A DNA stretch of 64,000 bases from Conus ventricosus (GCA_018398815.1 CM031607.1:81870971-81934970); one strand, 5' to 3'. Shown: positions 12,307-24,123, numbered from the stretch's first letter. A program made the numbers and translations. Notes: generated by a model not told the origin, from the letters alone.

Positions 12307-13229
12307 TTCCTTGACTTTGCCGCCACGCGTGACGGCGATCTTCTGATCATCGGTGACTTTAATGTTCACTACTGACGACTCGAGTGATCCCAGAGCTAGG
12401 AGGTTTCAGAAACTCTTAGAGACGTGTGGCCTTTCTCAGGCCATCGATGAACCCCACTTATCCAGCAAGTGGTCACATTCTTGATCTTGTGATTTTCGTG
12501 ACACTGACGGTCTTTTGCACTCTGCTAAGTGTTGTTATGATTTGATGTCTGATCACTATAGTCTAGTGTGCCATCTCAGTGTTCCAAAGCAAAAGTCGCA
12601 CCCCAATTCAAATGTGTTTCGTGCCATTCATAAGATCGACCCTGCTGATTTTTCTCATGACATCGCCAACATTATCACGCCTGACGTAACACTTACTGAT
12701 TTGAACATTGGTCTTAGAAAAGTTTTGGATAAGCATGCGCCTGTATGTCAGCGGACGGTACACTGGCGTCGCCCGCTCCGTGGTACAACTCAATTGCACC
12801 TGAGCTGCGAATATTGAAACGCGAGCGACGTCGAGCCGAGCGGCGCTGGGTATCATCTAGACTGACATACACAAGCAAATTTACGATGCTGCCAAACAGA
12901 AAGTCGTACAGTTTGTCCATCAAGCCAAAACCGCATTTTATTCTTCTAAAGTTGCAGCAGCATCCTCGTGTAAAGAACTGTTTAGAACTGTCACTAGCAT
13001 GGTTGGGTAAGGCTGCAAGTGTTGTAATGCCGTCCACTCATGAGCCGTCACAGCTTCCTGGTCTGTTTTCTCATTTTTTCGCCCATAAAATTCAGACAAT
13101 TCGAAACGCTTTCTCCCCATCCTCAGATATTTCAGATCAGTCTGTTGTTTTTAACGGTACCACACTCTGTGAGTTCCTGCCAGTGTCGAGCAACTGTTCG
13201 TAAAATCATCACACAGTCTGCGAAAACAT

Positions 13230-14093
13230 CCTGTGACCTTGACCCCATTCCCACCCCCACTCCTCTTTGAACACCTTGACTCTCTCCTTCCTACCATCAC
13301 CAAAATTCTAAACGAGTCCCTGTCTTCTGGCACAGTTCCCACTGACTTTAAGACCGCCCTTGTTAAACCTCTACTCAAGAAAAGCAGTCTTGATCCCAAC
13401 GTTCTTAAAAATTACAGACCCATCTCAAATCTTCCTTTCCTATCCAAATTCTTGAGAAAGTCATTCTTCAACAGCTCTCTCTGACCATCTGGCCTCAAAC
13501 AACCTCCTCACACCACATCAGTCAGCCTATCGCCCTGGGCACAGCACGGAGACCACCATCCTTCGCATTCTCAATGATATTCTAAATTCCTTAGACGAAA
13601 ACAAAATTTCTGTCCTTCTTTTGCTAGATCTTTCGGCAGCCTTTGACACCATAGACCATGAAATCCTTCTCTCTCGTTTGAAATACACATGTGCATCAGG
13701 GAAACAGCTTTAAATTGGTTTCGTTCTTATCTTCTAGATAGGAAACAGTTCATTCAAGTAGGTGACCACCGTTCTGATGAATCTAACCTCCAATTTGGAG
13801 TGCCTCAGGGATCCGTGCTGGGACCTGTCCTCTTTATTTTGTACACCACTCCATTGTCTAATGTCATCCACGGCCATTCCGTTTCACACGAAATGTTTGC
13901 GGACGATACTCAGCTGCTCCATTCCTCTGTCATCGATGACTACTCACCCCTTGTTTTCTACTCTTCAATCTGTACTTCTGATATTGAGACCTGGATGTCA
14001 GCAAATAAGCTTAAATTAAACTGTGAGAAGACTGAAGCCATCCGTTTTTTAAAGCGGTCACATCATGGCCCTGATCCGCTCCCTTCTTCTTGA
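13230..14093 (+). pseudogene. LINE reverse transcriptase domain (broken)
   Basis: Blocks in order: LKNYRPISNLPFLSKFL (about 13,405-13,455), TPHQSAYRPGHSTETT (about 13,512), LLLDLSAAFDTIDHEIL (about 13,620), then an open stretch 13,689-14,093 with FGVPQGSVLGPVLF and the catalytic FADDTQLL box near 13,898. A C-terminal block (SANKLKLNCEKTE) follows. Motif order and wording match the CR1/L2 group. Frameshifts near 13,484 and 13,690 disable it. Confidence 0.9.
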
Positions 14094-14166
14094 CATTAGG
14101 TTCCAGCACTATTGAATTTTCAAACACTGTTCGTGACCTTGGTGTTCTCCTTGATAGTGACCTCCG

Positions 14167-14748
14167 ATGAAACAGCATGTCACAAAAATTTGTCATGTAG
14201 CCTACATGGAACTTAAACGAATTGCTGCTATTCGACCCTATTTCACTGAAGACGCCACAAAAAACTCTCGTTTCATCATACATCCTTTCAAGGCTAGATT
14301 ACTGCAACTGGTGTTCTCCTGGCTGTCCCTCAACTGTCATCCAACCCCTCCAATGTGTACGAACTCTGCAGCCCGTCTCATTTGCAAATCTCCTAGGACC
14401 CAACCCTGCAGCCCTCTCCTGAAAAAGTTGCACTGGCTCCCCGTTGAAGAAAGAATTAAATACAAATGTTGTTGTCTCTGCTTCAAGATTTTCACTGGCG
14501 CGATGCCCCTGCCTATCTATCCGATCTCCTTCCAAGTATATGTTCCCATCACGTACGCTCCGCCCTCCACCGACACTAGGACCTTCCGCTTTCCCAGTTA
14601 CCGCCCCCATCGTAAACAGCATGGCGAACGAGCTTTCTCATACGCAGCTCCCAAACTCTGGAATAAACTCCCCTATGACTTAAGACATTCTCAAACCTTT
14701 TCTTCCTTCAAAACCTCCCTGAAAACCTACCTTTTCAAACAATACTAA
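14167..14748 (+). pseudogene. LINE C-terminal domain
   Basis: A 193-codon stretch encodes the region after RT. It includes PLLKKLHWLPVEERIKYK and a terminal AAPKLWNKLPYDLRHSQTFSSFK...YLFKQY block. These are standard C-terminal motifs of L2/CR1-like elements. The stop is followed by the 3' UTR. Confidence 0.88.
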
Positions 14749-15000
14749 GAAGACAGTCATTACCAGATAGTTGATTGACTTTTGTTATTTTTGGGATTGC
14801 TTAGTAGTTTGTGCTTGTTGCGGCTGTTGTGGTTGTTGTGTCGTGCGTGAGAGTGTGTGTCGCGTGGGAGAGAATGAGAGAGAGCCTTTGTTTTTCATTT
14901 CTGAGCCGTTTTTTTTCAATGCATTTTCTTTACATTTAGCAATTGCATTTTTTCTGCCTTGTAAAGCGCCTTGTGCCGTGGAAGGCGCTATATAAATCCC

Positions 15001-15023
15001 CATTATTATTATTATTATTATTA
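15001..15023. repeat. (ATT)n LINE 3' tail
   Basis: The short ATT tandem array directly follows the LINE 3' UTR, as expected for this clade. Confidence 0.85.
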
Positions 15024-15118
15024 AACAGAAAAGGAAGCAGAAAGACGAATGTGGAAAGTAATGTAACTGATTAGTGAGTGAAAAGGTACGACTCCAACTG
15101 GAACCAAAAGGGGAGGCG

Positions 15119-15144
15119 GAGTGTGTGTGTGTGTGTGTGTGGTG

Positions 15145-15179
<35 letters not shown>

Positions 15180-15220
15180 GTGTGGTGTGTGTGTGTAGTG
15201 TGTGTGTGTGGTGTGTGTAA
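15119..15220. repeat. (GT)n microsatellite
   Basis: GT repeats with a few GTT/AGT interruptions. Confidence 0.95.
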
Positions 15221-15379
15221 AAGAAAACAAAGTTAAAGTAGACATATATGTTTTTGAAATAGTAAAAAATGGGGTGAATGTTCAAATGGATAAAGAATAG
15301 ATTACTCAAGAAGATGACGACTGTAAAGAAGTAACAGAAGATAAAGTAAATGTAGCACCTACATTAATTAAATAATAAG

Positions 15380-15840
15380 CAGTTCGGTAGTGTGCTGTGG
15401 AATGTATTGAGGCCCAGCGCTCCTGGAGTGGATTGGTACTTGTTGTTGTTGACGCCATGTGAACAGTGGTTCCTCAGCCTGGCGATAATATAAGCATTCC
15501 TGCACAGTGCCACCAAAATGTCACTCTGTGTTCACCAAAGTACTGGGGCTTTGATAAGATTAATGTTGTTTTGGAAATGTTTGAAATCCAGAGCGACTAG
15601 TCTGGTCTATGATGGCGGATTATGGCTGTGTCTTCAGGAATGTGCGCATAAAATTGCAGGATATCTCACCTACATATCTTTTTAAGCACAGTTCATGATG
15701 GATAGAATACACAATTTTGTGGCTGTGGCAGAATTTACCTTTGATATTGAATGAGCCTTTGTGGCCATGTAGGATGGTCATTGCCTTGGTGGTGGGATTG
15801 ATTCTGCAGTTGGTTTTTGAGTAGAGAAAAATATCAAATG
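15380..15840 (-). mobile_element. Possible Penelope-like GIY-YIG fragment
   Basis: On the minus strand a reading with YVGEI (about 15,665) and surrounding Cys/His spacing, then a downstream block rich in Arg/Gln, recalls the C-terminal GIY-YIG endonuclease of Penelope-like retroelements. The frames are broken and the similarity is short, so this is a weak call. No RT domain was found nearby. Confidence 0.3.
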
Positions 15841-15959
15841 ATTTAGATGTGGTGAATGTTTTTTTTTAACTACATGAAAGTACTCATGGGTTTGTTTTAA
15901 AGGCTGGCTATGATCGTCTTGAATGTGGCGATACGACTTGAGGATCTTGTGCATGGGAA

Positions 15960-16397
15960 GTATGGATGGGGTTGAGGAGACAGGCAGCTGATCTGTCTAT
16001 TTCCTTTGGAGGTTTGGCTCCGAGGCAGTTGTCCTCCATCATCCCGAACTTCTCAACTTTTAAATTGTTTTACCATGTTGAAAGTGGAAGGTTATAACAT
16101 TGTTCTGGCTTGGTTCCCGGTCATGTTGGCATCGGAGGGAATGACATGGCTGATCCCCTGGCCAAGAATGCCACAACAGGAAAATTGTCTGATCTGAAAC
16201 CCAAAATTAATGATTATGTCAGAGACCTCTGGCAGGAGGATTGGAATACACAGACGGATAACAAACTCTTTCAGATCCGTCCAAATCTAAAGGAGTTCCT
16301 CTCATCTACGTCTGGTGGTCGTAAAGAAGAAACAGTTCAATGTTGGCTGCACACCGGCCATTCATATTTTACCCATTCATACCTTTTAATCTACTGA
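15960..16397 (+). mobile_element. LINE RNase H and C-terminal fragment
   Basis: The plus strand encodes a VPGHVGIGGNDMADPLAKNA block (about 16,113-16,172), the conserved final motif of RNase H. About 60 codons later comes an ETVQCWLHTGHSYFTHSYLL block. Both are typical of the C-terminus of I/Jockey-group LINEs carrying RNase H. The upstream part of the domain is frameshifted and the stop at 16,395 closes the reading. The fragment is an orphan: no RT is adjacent. Confidence 0.78.
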
Positions 16398-16399
16398 TT

Positions 16400-17700
16400 T
16401 AATGACAATATCTTGTCGTTGTCTCAGTGACTCAATAGTTTTGTGTTTTTCCCATAACAGGATGAAGTGCCGAACAGGTTTGGGTTTTATTCTGGGATTT
16501 CTATTCTGTACCTTTTGATGTAGTGTTCGACACAACTGGATTTATGGAAAAATGGCTGACAGAGAAATGGGGCCCGAAAAAGTTGGGTGAAAATGTCCAA
16601 GCTAGCTGGTGACAGGGGTTTGGGTACATTTTTGAGTGCAGCTGTTTACCTTAGTTTCCAGGAAGGAAAAACAAAACAAAACAAAGCAAAAATTACTGAC
16701 GGCAATGTGGTCTTGATATCTATGGTGGTAGTCACACTGGAAATGAATCTGAAACCTTTCTTTAAGAGTGATCTTTCACTGTTGATGACAGTGAGGTTGT
16801 CAGGAATGCAGTAAACAAGGCGGCAGTTTTGAAAGGAAGTAGTAGGATGAATGGCGTGTGTTTGGGGCCTAGCCTGGTCTGGAGGTTTATCCTGTGTTGT
16901 TTGTGTAGTCAGGATAATTTGTCTTCATTAATTTGGATACGGTAATGAGCTGGTTATGTGCATGAATGAGCTTTCTAAGACATGCGGTAGTGGCTATGAG
17001 CATGATGATTGTAATTTGTTGTTCAAAATGATGGAGAAGAGGTGGAGAGACTAAATGTGAGCTTGTTACTGGCTTGAATAGGATAAATGTGGTGGTGATG
17101 GTATGAGACTTAAATGAGCGTGAGAAAAGTGAGAATCCATGGGATGATATGTTTGTTTCAGGCACTGTCTTAGAAAGATTAGATACGATGCTTTCTTCCG
17201 GTTGTTTTATTGTTATTATGTTTTGCATAGCCTGGTGCCATTGGTTGTATGATGGGTGGTCATGACTGAACGGACGAATGGAAACTGGATGGGTGTCAGA
17301 AAAGAATTAAACACCTGGGAGTTTCTTCTCGTTGTAGATGTTGATGATATTATTGATGATTTTACATATATGCGTGTCTGTGTGCCTGAAAGATAAAAAA
17401 AAAGGCTGAACAATGAGAAATCCTGAACAAAGATCACACACACTCATGCAGACAATAATGTAGAAAGGAACAAAAAATATCTGATGTAGAACCCCAATCT
17501 CCAGTTTCACCTACACACACTTCCCAGGATAATCAGGTATAGCTGGCTCATAGTAGGTCACAAACCTGCCTTCAAGATCAGCTCCAGTATTTCTTTTGGA
17601 TGCGAAAAAAAAAAAACCGGAAGACCTACTTGTGAGCTCCAGTCTGAACAAAATCCCTACCACATAAGTTACCTGTTACCTTTCGTTCCTCAAAATGTAA
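16400..17700. other. Spacer without recognised gene
   Basis: ORFs of 60-110 codons occur on both strands but have no motif I recognise. Some may be decayed retroelement sequence. Confidence 0.4.
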
Positions 17701-17713
17701 ATGCAGAATGCGA

Positions 17714-17738
17714 CCCCCCCCCCCCCCCCCCCCCCCCG
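17714..17738. repeat. Poly-C homopolymer
   Basis: A run of about 24 C. Runs of C or G also occur near 127, 5480, 26,273, 31,680, 36,890 and 44,947. Confidence 0.9.
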
Positions 17739-17739
17739 T

Positions 17740-18420
17740 CCTCCGCACTAAACCAAACACCATACTACATGCCTCAAAAGTTTTTTTTCCACACAGGTGT
17801 GTATTCTTCTTTTAGAGTATCAACAATGTATATACTATCCACTGTGAAATGTGGGTAAAGTCCATGTATGTGGAACATCCTACACAGTTAGTACGTGCAT
17901 TCTGAACATCTGTCGACATCTGCCATTACTCACCCACAGCAGTCTATCTGCACTTCAACCATCCCCAACGCAATATCAATCACGTCAAGGCCTTGGGCTT
18001 TGTCAATCACAGAATGACAAATCCTATCTTATTGCCAGACTGGGCACTTGCCAGACTGGCACTTGCCGGACTGGGCACCCTCTGCCCACTTAGAACCAAC
18101 ATCCAAAACAGCACATACCCTAACCACCCCACAGCACCGGCTCACAGTGGTCTCCAAAGACACACTGTCTGACTACTCGTTACTTACCTCATGTACATGA
18201 TATTTTTGTAATGTCTATTTTCATTTACTCTCTTTATATTCTTATATACTTGCTCAATCTGTTTCACTAATTTTCTCCATTTTATCTCCTATCAAATGAC
18301 CATATCTTTTTTTTTCTTTTAGGATGCATTTTTTTTTGTTTCTCTCTCCCAACTCCCACATACATTTTCTCTTTAAATGGCACTTTTTGCTTTTTGATCA
18401 CTTACTGGCATTCCTTGTTA
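17740..18420. other. Spacer, T-rich in the second half
   Basis: Short near-duplications of a CTTGCCAGACTGGCA-like unit lie at about 18,040-18,080. No gene is recognised. Confidence 0.4.
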
Positions 18421-18449
18421 CTTATTTGTGGTGATTATTGTCATTATTA

Positions 18450-18624
18450 TTACTATTACGTGTTGTTGCATTGCTACTGTTGTTGTTGTAGTCGTTGTTA
18501 GTGTAGTCGGTGTTGTTGTTATGAATATCATTAATTATTATCAGTAGTAGTAAAGTAATAGTGTTAGTGCTGGTAGCACTGGCAGTAGTAGCAATAGTAC
18601 TGGTAGTAGTTAATATTACTGTTA

Positions 18625-18698
<74 letters not shown>

Positions 18699-18883
18699 TA
18701 TCACCATCAGAAGAAGAAAGAACGAAGAAGAAGAAGAAGAAGAAGAAGAGAAAAGAAGAAGAAGAAGAAAGAAGAAGAAGAAGAAGAAGAAGAAGAAGAA
18801 GAAGAAGAAGGAGGAGAGGAAGAGAGAGGAGGAAGGAGGAGAGGAGAGATGATGATGATGTCTTCTTCTTCTTCTTCTTCTTC

Positions 18884-18914
<31 letters not shown>

Positions 18915-18958
18915 AATGATGATGACGATGACGTGATGATGATGATGATGATCGTCAC

Positions 18959-19005
<47 letters not shown>

Positions 19006-19130
19006 ATAACAACATCATCGTCTTTGACATCATCATCATCATCATTACCATCACTATATTGTTGTTGTTATATTCATTATCATTATTATATCATTATCAT
19101 TATTATTATTTAATGGCTACCAGACTAAAC
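18450..19130. repeat. Complex trinucleotide array (ATC, GAA, TTC, GAT)
   Basis: The order is GTT/AGT patches, (ATC)n at 18,625-18,698, (GAA)n at 18,710-18,812, GAG-rich, (GAT)n, (TTC)n at 18,861-18,882, (GAT)n to about 18,953, (ATC)n to 19,003, then ATC/TTA patches. Complementary blocks appear in both orientations, so the strand can fold on itself. Poly-His, poly-Glu and poly-Met ORFs are artefacts. Confidence 0.95.
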
Positions 19131-19155
19131 AGGTCACTCAGTTAAAGAAGGCTAC

Positions 19156-19368
19156 TTACTGTGTGCGTAGCTTTCGTCGGCAATCCGCGCAACTGCTGGG
19201 TTGAGAACTGAATTCAGTGCGCACCGCCGTGAGCGAACTCACGACATTGCGACTGAATGAGTGAGGAGTACACCGATGGCAGGTTGTGTCGGCCCCGGTC
19301 GCGGTTAAGTGGGGGTTCCCAGCGGCGATGTGGACTGCCTCCTTTACTCCCCTCTGGAACCATCTTGC

Positions 19369-19371
<3 letters not shown>
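19156..19371 (-). mobile_element. Possible Penelope-like element C-terminal fragment
   Basis: The minus strand is open for 71 codons with RWFQRGVKEAVHI...NPHL, resembling the W..RG.KEA..I....P.LN block at the end of Penelope-like and GIY-YIG proteins. The remaining residues do not fit clearly. It abuts an (ATT)n array at 19,372. Confidence 0.4.
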
Positions 19372-19411
<40 letters not shown>

Positions 19412-19412
19412 A

Positions 19413-19443
<31 letters not shown>

Positions 19444-19447
19444 TATT
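19372..19447. repeat. (ATT)n microsatellite
   Basis: Nearly uninterrupted ATT/TAT triplets separate the preceding fragment from the LINE 3' end at 19,455. Confidence 0.95.
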
Positions 19448-19454
19448 AATTAGG

Positions 19455-19985
19455 ACTCCAAAAGCACCCGCAACATTCTCACGGCAGGAGGCAGCGAATC
19501 ATGGCAAAGAACAACAGTACCACTCGGAACATGCAGGCAGAGTTTGCTGGACGGGGCAGACGACTGGAGTGCACTGCAGACCTCCCAGAATGGAAGAGTC
19601 ACCCAGAGAATCATCAGCAAGAGTGACATGAGACCAGACATAGTAGTCCACTCCAGTCAACCAAGCAGCTGATCATGATCGAGCTCACGGTGCCATATGA
19701 GAACAGAATGGAGGCAGCTCAAATCTACAAGACTGAAAAGTATGCTGATCTGGCAACACCTGAGGAGAGAAGGCTATCAGGTCAAATTCCTCACTGCAGA
19801 AATTGGAGCTAGGGGTTTGTAGGAACGTCTGCACACAGCCTCATGAAACAGCTCTCAGTTGCAGGGAGGGAAAAACCAGAGCCCTGAAAGCAATGGCAGA
19901 AGCGGAAGAGAGGTGTTCAAGCTGGGTCTGGTCAAGAGGAACAAAAGTAAACTTCATAAGCTTAACTTTCCTACAAATATCAGGT
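19455..19985 (+). mobile_element. LINE 3' coding end with PD..ELT block (copy A)
   Basis: This plus-strand copy matches 62,140-61,761 (reverse complement) and then 45,281-45,150 (reverse complement). It is the same LINE as the one hosting the Polinton, but uninterrupted. In broken frames it encodes MRPDIVVH, then IELTVPYENRMEAAQIYKT, KYADLA and GARGFV. The spaced PD and ELT resemble a PD-(D/E)XK restriction-like endonuclease, as found at the C-terminus of R2-group LINEs. At about 19,830-19,840 it shows the intact sequence GTGCAGACGTT that corresponds to the Polinton insertion point. Confidence 0.8.
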
Positions 19986-20250
19986 GTCCCAGTGGCTCAG
20001 TTGGTTAGTGCGCGAGTCATGAAGTGGAAAATGAGCATGTGCAGAGGGCCATGGGTTTCGAATCCCAGCCATGGCTCATCCCAAGATGGGAAAAAAACGG
20101 CAGCAGAGGACATCCGAGTCATGAACCGGGTGTGGCCCAACCCCCCTAGAGTGTCAGGAGATAAGGGCCGAAACACTTGCTTCAATGGGGCATTCTCTTC
20201 TGAGGACTCTCTGCTGCCACGCTATCCAAGAGTTTCTTTCTACTTATTAT
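19986..20250 (+). repeat. tRNA-like tail of the LINE (copy A)
   Basis: It follows the LINE coding end with a TGGCTCAGTTGGTTAG A-box-like segment (about 19,992-20,007) and a GGTTTCGAATCC B-box-like segment (about 20,053-20,064), so it is tRNA-derived. About 180 bp of non-tRNA sequence follows, ending near TTTCTTTCTAC. The same arrangement is found on the minus strand at 44,848-45,140. It is not a functional tRNA because no acceptor stem closes. Confidence 0.75.
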
Positions 20251-20254
20251 GTTA

Positions 20255-20350
20255 ATGTCATCATCAACAGCATCATCATTATCGTTGTTGTTGTTGTTGT
20301 TGATGTTATGATGATGATGGTCATCATCATCATCATCATCATCAGAAGCA
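20255..20350. repeat. Trinucleotide patch (ATC/GTT)
   Basis: Short ATC, GTT and GAT runs directly follow the tRNA-like tail. Confidence 0.9.
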
Positions 20351-20399
20351 GCCCCAGCAGCAGCAACAGCAAGAGTAGCAACAGCATACATGTATGATG

Positions 20400-21510
20400 T
20401 TAGGATACCATGATTTATCCTGCTTTGAAAGAAAGTACGGTTATGACATCAATATAGTGTTATTTTAAATCCTTCTTTTAAGGTTTACTACAATCTTTTA
20501 AATCTGTACCCTCCACCTTCAGTTTGCTTTCTTCTTTCTTTCCATTCCATAAATTAATTCTTTCAACCCATGCGACAGTTTACATCAAGAGATCAGTAAC
20601 TGTTTGTCCTACGTGTTCATTGTTTTGAATGTTTGCTCTGAATGTAGGTCCTGTCTAAAGAAGACCCAATAGGTCGAATTGCGCTGTGTCTGTTTCGTAA
20701 TTTAATTGCCGTTTCGTTCGGCGGTTCGGTAGTTCTACATTTGCTTGTATGTTTCAACTGATGCGTGTGGTTACCTCACTTTCAAAGCACCATTGTGTCA
20801 TCATGGATATTTTGCTACATTATTTTAGTCCTGTAAATGATTCCATTTCTATGATAACCACAATTGAAACTATATAGAAATTATTACTAATAGTTCGTTT
20901 CTACAGCCATTTTTTAATTGTATCGACAACTCACGTCGGTGGTTGGACTAAGAGGAACTCCAGTTGTGTTTTCTAAAAGTTTTTTTTTCGGACAGGTTTA
21001 TAATCAATCTAAATGTATGGAAAGTGTAAAATGTCTACTGTCTAGGCATTGCAAAAATGTTTCATGCTGTTTAATAATTATTACTGCAATGAGGAAAAAT
21101 AAAGTTAGACACTCGTTAAAAGTGGGCTCATTCACTGATTTTAATCACTAGTAATTTGATGCAGCCACAAACGTTTTAAACGTAACATACCTCTTGTTAT
21201 TCCTTGCGTTCTTAGGTTTTTTGTTGATATGTTTGAATACTTTGAGCGGACGGAGAGCTAGCCGACACCGATACTGCGAAAGTAAGTACACGTTTGTGAC
21301 AAATTCAGTCTTGTGAGTCCCATTTTATCTGCAACGTATGTTGTTGCCTTGTTGGCCAGATTCTTGAAGAGTGTGAAAGTGTAGCTTCTTGTGTAGCTTA
21401 TTTGGGGCGTGTCTGTCAGAGCTTTGCTTCGCCTTGATGTGACATTTTATCTAACTTAAACGTTAGGCGTTACTGTTCCGGTAATAAGCCTGATCACTTT
21501 AAAAGTAAAA
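20400..21510. other. Spacer upstream of receptor pseudogene
   Basis: No coding similarity was recognised. A strong splice-donor-like GTAAGT occurs at 21,282. If this copy still has upstream exons, one could end there, but nothing confirms it. Confidence 0.4.
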
Positions 21511-21514
21511 TACT

Positions 21515-21805
<291 letters not shown>

Positions 21806-22029
21806 GGCTGATGTAAGTCACCTTTCATGAATTATTTGCACAGATGCAACTGCCCATCGACATGTTGTTGTTGTTGTTGTTATGTTGTTGTTGTTGCTGC
21901 AGCTGCTGCTGAAGTTGCCGCTGGACTTGTTCTCGTTCTTGTTGATGTTGTTTTATCATAGCCAATCCCACCACACATTTGCCCCAGGAGTGTCTTTGTC
22001 TTTTTAAGGGTAGAGTCTGTGATTAACAA

Positions 22030-24123
22030 TAAGTTTGCAATTTTTTTTGTAACAGTAGAAATTGATGTTGTAGATGTTATGCATTGTGTATTTCAGTGCA
22101 TACCGAAAAAGCAAAAATGCGACAAATCAGTACACTGCGCATCTGGCAAAGATGAAGAGAACTGTTTCTTAGGAAAAGGTTTTAAACTCCTTACCATTAA
22201 CCAGACACTACCTCCCCGCAATTGTTCAGCAGAATAAGCAAGGTTTTCTTACGGTAGAGAAACTGACTACAAGCGATCAACAGTGTCCTCCAACTCATTT
22301 TGAATGTCCATTATCATCATATTACTACTTGCCTGTCTTTTTGCGGTGTAACCATGTCTTTGACTGTCCAAACCGGGAGGATGAAAAAGACTGCCATAAT
22401 TACATCTGTCCTGGTTTCTACCGCTGCCTCAGATCCAAAATATGTGTTCATGCTGATCATAGTGTGACGGGAAACTCGGACAGTGTCCTGAAAATGACGA
22501 TGAATTGATGTGTGGATCCATGTGCCCTGATGGATGTGTCTGTTATGGGGAGGCTTTTTACTGCAGCCAGCCATTCTCAACCGATCAGCATCTGCAGCTT
22601 CGTCTGTTGAATGCTGATAAAACCAACATGACTCTGGAAAGTGTGCAGAATAATACAAAACTCGTTCATCTCAGTTTAGCTCAGTGTTTCTTGGATGCAG
22701 TTGAATTGCCACGCCTGCCCAACCTCCAGAGCCTGGATCTGAGTCACAATCAAATCAAATATTTGGATTCTGAGAGTTTTAAGGAAGCAGCAAATTTACG
22801 TGCTTTAATCTTAAGTGGAAATCCGCTAGACATTGAGGTCAGTCTTCCGGCAATCGTATCAATTACTAAGCTTAAGGGACTCGACCTCTCTTATGTGGGC
22901 ATTTCACAGTTCAGTGCAGACTCTTTTGGAAACCTTGTGCATTTGGAAGAGTTGAATCTCTCACACAGTCAAATGAAAGATGTGGTGGAGAAGGCTTCCA
23001 TGTCATGCCTTCATTGCGGTCCATAGATATTTCCATGTGTCCATTGACGGTGTTTCCTCGCACCTTGTTTAACAAACTTTCATCACTCCAGTCAGTAATA
23101 GCTGACAGTTTCGTCTTCTGCTGCCCTGAACTCCTTCCAAAGGATTTCAACCCAGCCTGGTGCAGCTCTCCCACAGAAGTCGTGTCATCCTGTGAAGATT
23201 TGCTGGGCAGCAACATATTTAGGGTAGTCTATGTTCTAGTGGCTGTCATTTCTATTTTGGGAAATTCCTCAGTTATTTTGTTTCATACATTATATGAAAA
23301 ACAGATTTTGTCGTATAGTTTTTTTGCATGCATAATTCATTTAAGCATGTGCAATTTGGGCATAGCATATATGTATTTCTCATCATTGGGAAGGATGTAC
23401 AGTTTAACGGGCATTTCTTTGGCATGAAGCAATGTGGTCACAAAGCACAGAATGCCAAGTTGCAGGATTTATCTTCCTCGTGTCTTTTGAGTCATCCATG
23501 TGCATAACTTGTGTGAGTACTCTTTGTGCAGTACTGGTTCACTGGAAGTTTTCAAGCGGTAATCTTCCACTGTCATATAAACAGGTAAACATGTCAAACA
23601 TGACAGCCTGGATGGTAGGTATAGCTGTGGCCTCGTGTCCTCTTCTCCCAGTGTTCTCACAGTGGCAGACCTACAGCCACAATGGACTCTGCATTCCATT
23701 GCCACCAGCAGAAGTAAACCATGCTGGATTTCATTTTACATTCGGAATTTTTAACATCTTAAATGTTGTCACAATGGTTATCACAAGTGCTGGGTTGTTT
23801 TATATCAACTGGTATTCCAGATCTAACATTGTGTTACAAGTATGACCAACCCAAAGCAAACGAGCTGATCATTTCCCAAAGACTTTGCACGTTGCTGTAC
23901 TTTAGCATAGTCTGCTGTGTGTTAATGCTCTTTGGGGATTTCTGGTCATTGCAGACATAGCTGTCTCGTCAGGGTCAATGTTGGGATAATGACGTTAGTG
24001 CCACCATTGCAGGCTGCCCTGAATCCCTGTCTCTACCTGACCAGTACCTTTATGGAGCATAAGAGGAAAAAACGGCAGCAGCATTTGTTAACTGTCCTTT
24101 CACGTCAACATGTTGGAAAATAA
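22030..24123 (+). pseudogene. GRL101-like LDLa/LRR G-protein-coupled receptor, broken
   Basis: This is a receptor of the molluscan GRL101 / relaxin-receptor-like type: LDLa modules, leucine-rich repeats, then seven helices. LDLa: C-IP..QKCDKSVHCASGKDEENC (about 22,095-22,170) and a second with CNHVFDCPNREDEKDC (about 22,348-22,395). The Cys-rich LRR cap (CPDGCVCYGEAFYCSQ) lies near 22,522. LRRs (LQSLDLSHNQIKYLDSESF and similar) run 22,640-23,010. Helix 1 lies near 23,225-23,290. NPCLY, the NPxxY motif, lies near 24,022. At least five frame changes or stops (near 22,235, 22,480, 23,020, 23,425, 23,843 and 23,960) break it. The position of the DR of helix 3 reads Cys-Ala. A TGTATTTCAG acceptor-like site precedes 22,097, so it may be a relic of an exon-containing gene rather than a processed copy. 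Confidence 0.85.

Larger units (their letters stand above)
11228..15023 (+). mobile_element. L2/CR1-like LINE, near full length, broken
   Basis: This is a non-LTR retrotransposon on the plus strand with all expected modules. An N-terminal basic region (GYRLPRHRSSRGGTRKRR) lies near 11,640. The endonuclease spans about 11,870-12,560 (CHLNAQSVRGN, VDIMIVSE, SDHYSLVCHL). RT runs from 13,230 and a C-terminal domain from 14,167 to 14,748. The 3' end carries GGCGCTATATAAAT followed by ATT repeats at 15,001-15,023, a standard 3' terminus for this group. Frames shift at least six times. A related copy lies inverted at 25,970-28,955. Confidence 0.9.

Noticed and set aside
18561..19145. 194-codon ORF with poly-His, poly-Glu, poly-Asp and poly-Ile
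   Set aside because: Product of ATC/GAA/GAT repeats only.
19988..20070. tRNA gene
   Set aside because: A-box and B-box-like segments are present but no acceptor stem or anticodon arm closes, and the segment recurs as a LINE tail.
22505..23845. Intact receptor gene made of four adjacent ORFs
   Set aside because: The ORFs are in different frames without splice sites at the breaks, so they are pieces of one broken gene rather than exons.
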